Assembly: GCA_041287705.1 (NCBI GenBank)
Contig: JBGGNE010000565.1
Location: 1-6,293 of the forward strand
DNA length: 6,293 nt
Direction: 5' to 3'
Source of the DNA: LW23 sp041287705
GTDB taxonomy: Bacteria > Verrucomicrobiota > Verrucomicrobiia > Methylacidiphilales > UBA1321
The translations under genes were made by a program, and so were the position numbers. The notes under the pieces were generated by a model. That model saw only the letters and a list, made by a program, of their open reading frames with translations. It did no database searches and had not been told where the DNA came from. Positions 5,475-6,293 of the stretch are shown one piece after another. Numbering within the stretch: the first letter of the stretch is position 1; every line of letters begins with the position of its first letter.

Positions 5475-6227
5475 TCACCGAGGGGCGGAAGGCCACCCTG
5501 TCAACATGGTGATGGCGGATCTTTGCTGTTCCGGTAAAGCAGACGCCAACTCGGCAAAATCTGTCCTGCGCAGAGCATATCGGTTAGACGAAGCAAGACG
5601 TTCTGCTTTCCGTTCTGGAGAATTAATATCGCGCGGCGTGTAACGGGATTTGATGATGGGGCTCAGGAAAAAAGGAACGCAGCTGGCCGCAATAAAAACG
5701 ATCGTAAGATCGAAAGCACCGTGAAACAGAACGACGTTTTTATTCATGCCGAAAAAATGGACGCCGGTTGCAATAAAAGCTATCCACAGAGCAAGCAGTA
5801 TTAATGTCGCAAAGATCATAGCCACGCATGCATACATAACGCGGTACATCTTTTCGTCGCCAACAGCATCAGCAGCTACTTCGCAATGCTCTGGCTCGTA
5901 GCTTCCACATGCGGGGCAGTAAACAGCAGACTTCACATCCCTCAGCTCATCAACATTGCAAGATAAGGCAGCGGAAGCTCTGCGTTCGGCCGTTTTCACC
6001 GCCTTGTCGCCATTAAGCAGAAAGGGATCGGAAGCAGCGCCGGTAACTGTAATCGCCTGCTCATAAACATAATCCTCCCCACAGGACGTGCAGCGCACGC
6101 AACGCCAGTGAGTGTGCTCTCTGGTGCATTCTCTGGTTGCGGTAAGGAGCGCAGCAGCTCCTTCCACCCCTGCGGAAGCAAGGATTTCACCAGTTGCTTC
6201 CAACGCTATGGAGACAATGAAGTCCAC
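5475..6227 (-). CDS. Zinc-ribbon-like membrane protein with two membrane segments, function unknown
   Basis: A 250-residue protein with a cytosol-type N-terminal domain and a membrane C-terminal half. Residues 41-56 read WRCVRCTSCGEDYVYE and 103-110 YCPACGSY; the pairs C46/C49 and C104/C107 form a plausible four-Cys zinc site, with C43, C90 and C115 as extra cysteines. Between the pairs is a helix-like stretch (about 74-92). Hydrophobic segments at about 129-157 and 165-191 are followed by a basic 58-residue tail. The layout CxxCG-x-x-Y-x-Y ... CPxCG-x-Y followed by membrane helices resembles, from memory, uncharacterised PVC and acidobacterial proteins; I cannot name a family. The start is GTG at 6227, chosen because GGAG lies 8 bases upstream; the ribosome binding site is stronger than at most starts in this window. 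It closely follows another open frame whose stop is 4 bases before the GTG, which suggests an operon. No function should be assigned. Confidence 0.8.
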   Translation of the reverse strand: MDFIVSIALEATGEILASAGVEGAAALLTATRECTREHTHWRCVRCTSCGEDYVYEQAITVTGAASDPFLLNGDKAVKTAERRASAALSCNVDELRDVKSAVYCPACGSYEPEHCEVAADAVGDEKMYRVMYACVAMIFATLILLALWIAFIATGVHFFGMNKNVVLFHGAFDLTIVFIAASCVPFFLSPIIKSRYTPRDINSPERKAERLASSNRYALRRTDFAELASALPEQQRSAITMLTGWPSAPR

Positions 6228-6231
6228 AAAT

Positions 6232-6293
6232 TTAGCTCCACCGGGCCGTTGTCCCTAATTCCTGACGCATTCCTGGTGACATGCGCCGCAATC
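6232..6293 (-). CDS. Possible C-terminal end of an upstream gene (partial)
   Basis: A minus-strand frame is open from the window edge to TAA at 6232-6234 and would encode about 19 residues ending MRQELGTTARWS. It ends 4 bases before the GTG of the next gene, with the next gene's ribosome binding site inside its last codons. That spacing is what makes it plausible. The piece is too short to recognise or to prove coding. Confidence 0.3.
   Translation of the reverse strand, partial: LRRMSPGMRQELGTTARWS
6236..6240 (-). promoter_or_regulatory. Ribosome binding site TGGAG for the zinc-ribbon membrane protein
   Basis: On the minus strand GGTGGAG precedes the GTG codon at 6227 with 8 bases between the GGAG and the GTG. 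It settles the unusual start codon; no ATG lies in a comparable position. The stop codon of the upstream frame (6232-6234) falls between this site and the GTG, an arrangement typical of coupled genes. Confidence 0.6.

Noticed and set aside
1..6293. CRISPR array, tRNA, rRNA, insertion sequence or phage module
   Set aside because: No spaced direct repeats, no cloverleaf or rRNA-like conserved stretches, and no transposase, integrase or phage protein are visible on either strand.

Overview
The window reads as a chromosomal stretch of a Gram-negative, moderately GC-rich bacterium. The mix of genes (a MurJ flippase, a YafK/DpaA-type L,D-transpeptidase with a membrane anchor, an E. coli LdhA-like D-lactate dehydrogenase, and small orphan proteins) fits a PVC-type lineage such as Verrucomicrobiota. 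That placement is an inference from how the proteins look, not from a marker gene, and it is only moderately secure. No rRNA, tRNA, CRISPR array, insertion sequence or attachment site is visible.

Layout from left to right. Positions 14-2062 (minus strand) hold murJ, the lipid II flippase, with an unusual Ser/Gly/Pro-rich N-terminal extension and a roughly 80-residue Gly/Tyr-rich then Pro/Arg-rich C-terminal tail. After a 160-base divergent spacer, two overlapping plus-strand genes follow: a 107-residue soluble protein (2223-2546) and a 170-residue single-pass membrane protein (2528-3040). These two are visibly more A+T-rich than their neighbours. The second one runs tail-to-tail into the next minus-strand gene, overlapping it by 17 bases.

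Positions 3024-4232 (minus) encode the membrane-anchored YkuD-domain L,D-transpeptidase of the YafK/DpaA group. A 167-base A+T-richer spacer separates it from ldhA (4400-5404, minus), a complete D-lactate dehydrogenase with all catalytic residues. Seventy bases upstream of ldhA lies a 250-residue protein (5475-6227, minus) with a cytosolic zinc-ribbon-like cysteine domain followed by two membrane segments. It has a good ribosome binding site and a GTG start, and it appears to follow closely on a further gene, of which only the last codons lie at the right edge.

Functionally, two genes act on the cell envelope (MurJ delivers lipid II for peptidoglycan synthesis; the YkuD enzyme modifies finished peptidoglycan or its attachments). 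One is fermentative (pyruvate to D-lactate). Three are uncharacterised small proteins. The arrangement does not form one obvious pathway operon. I do not see a convincing new multi-gene system. The most notable points are the MurJ tail, the compact two-gene A+T-richer module with an internal 19-base palindrome, and the cysteine-rich membrane protein.
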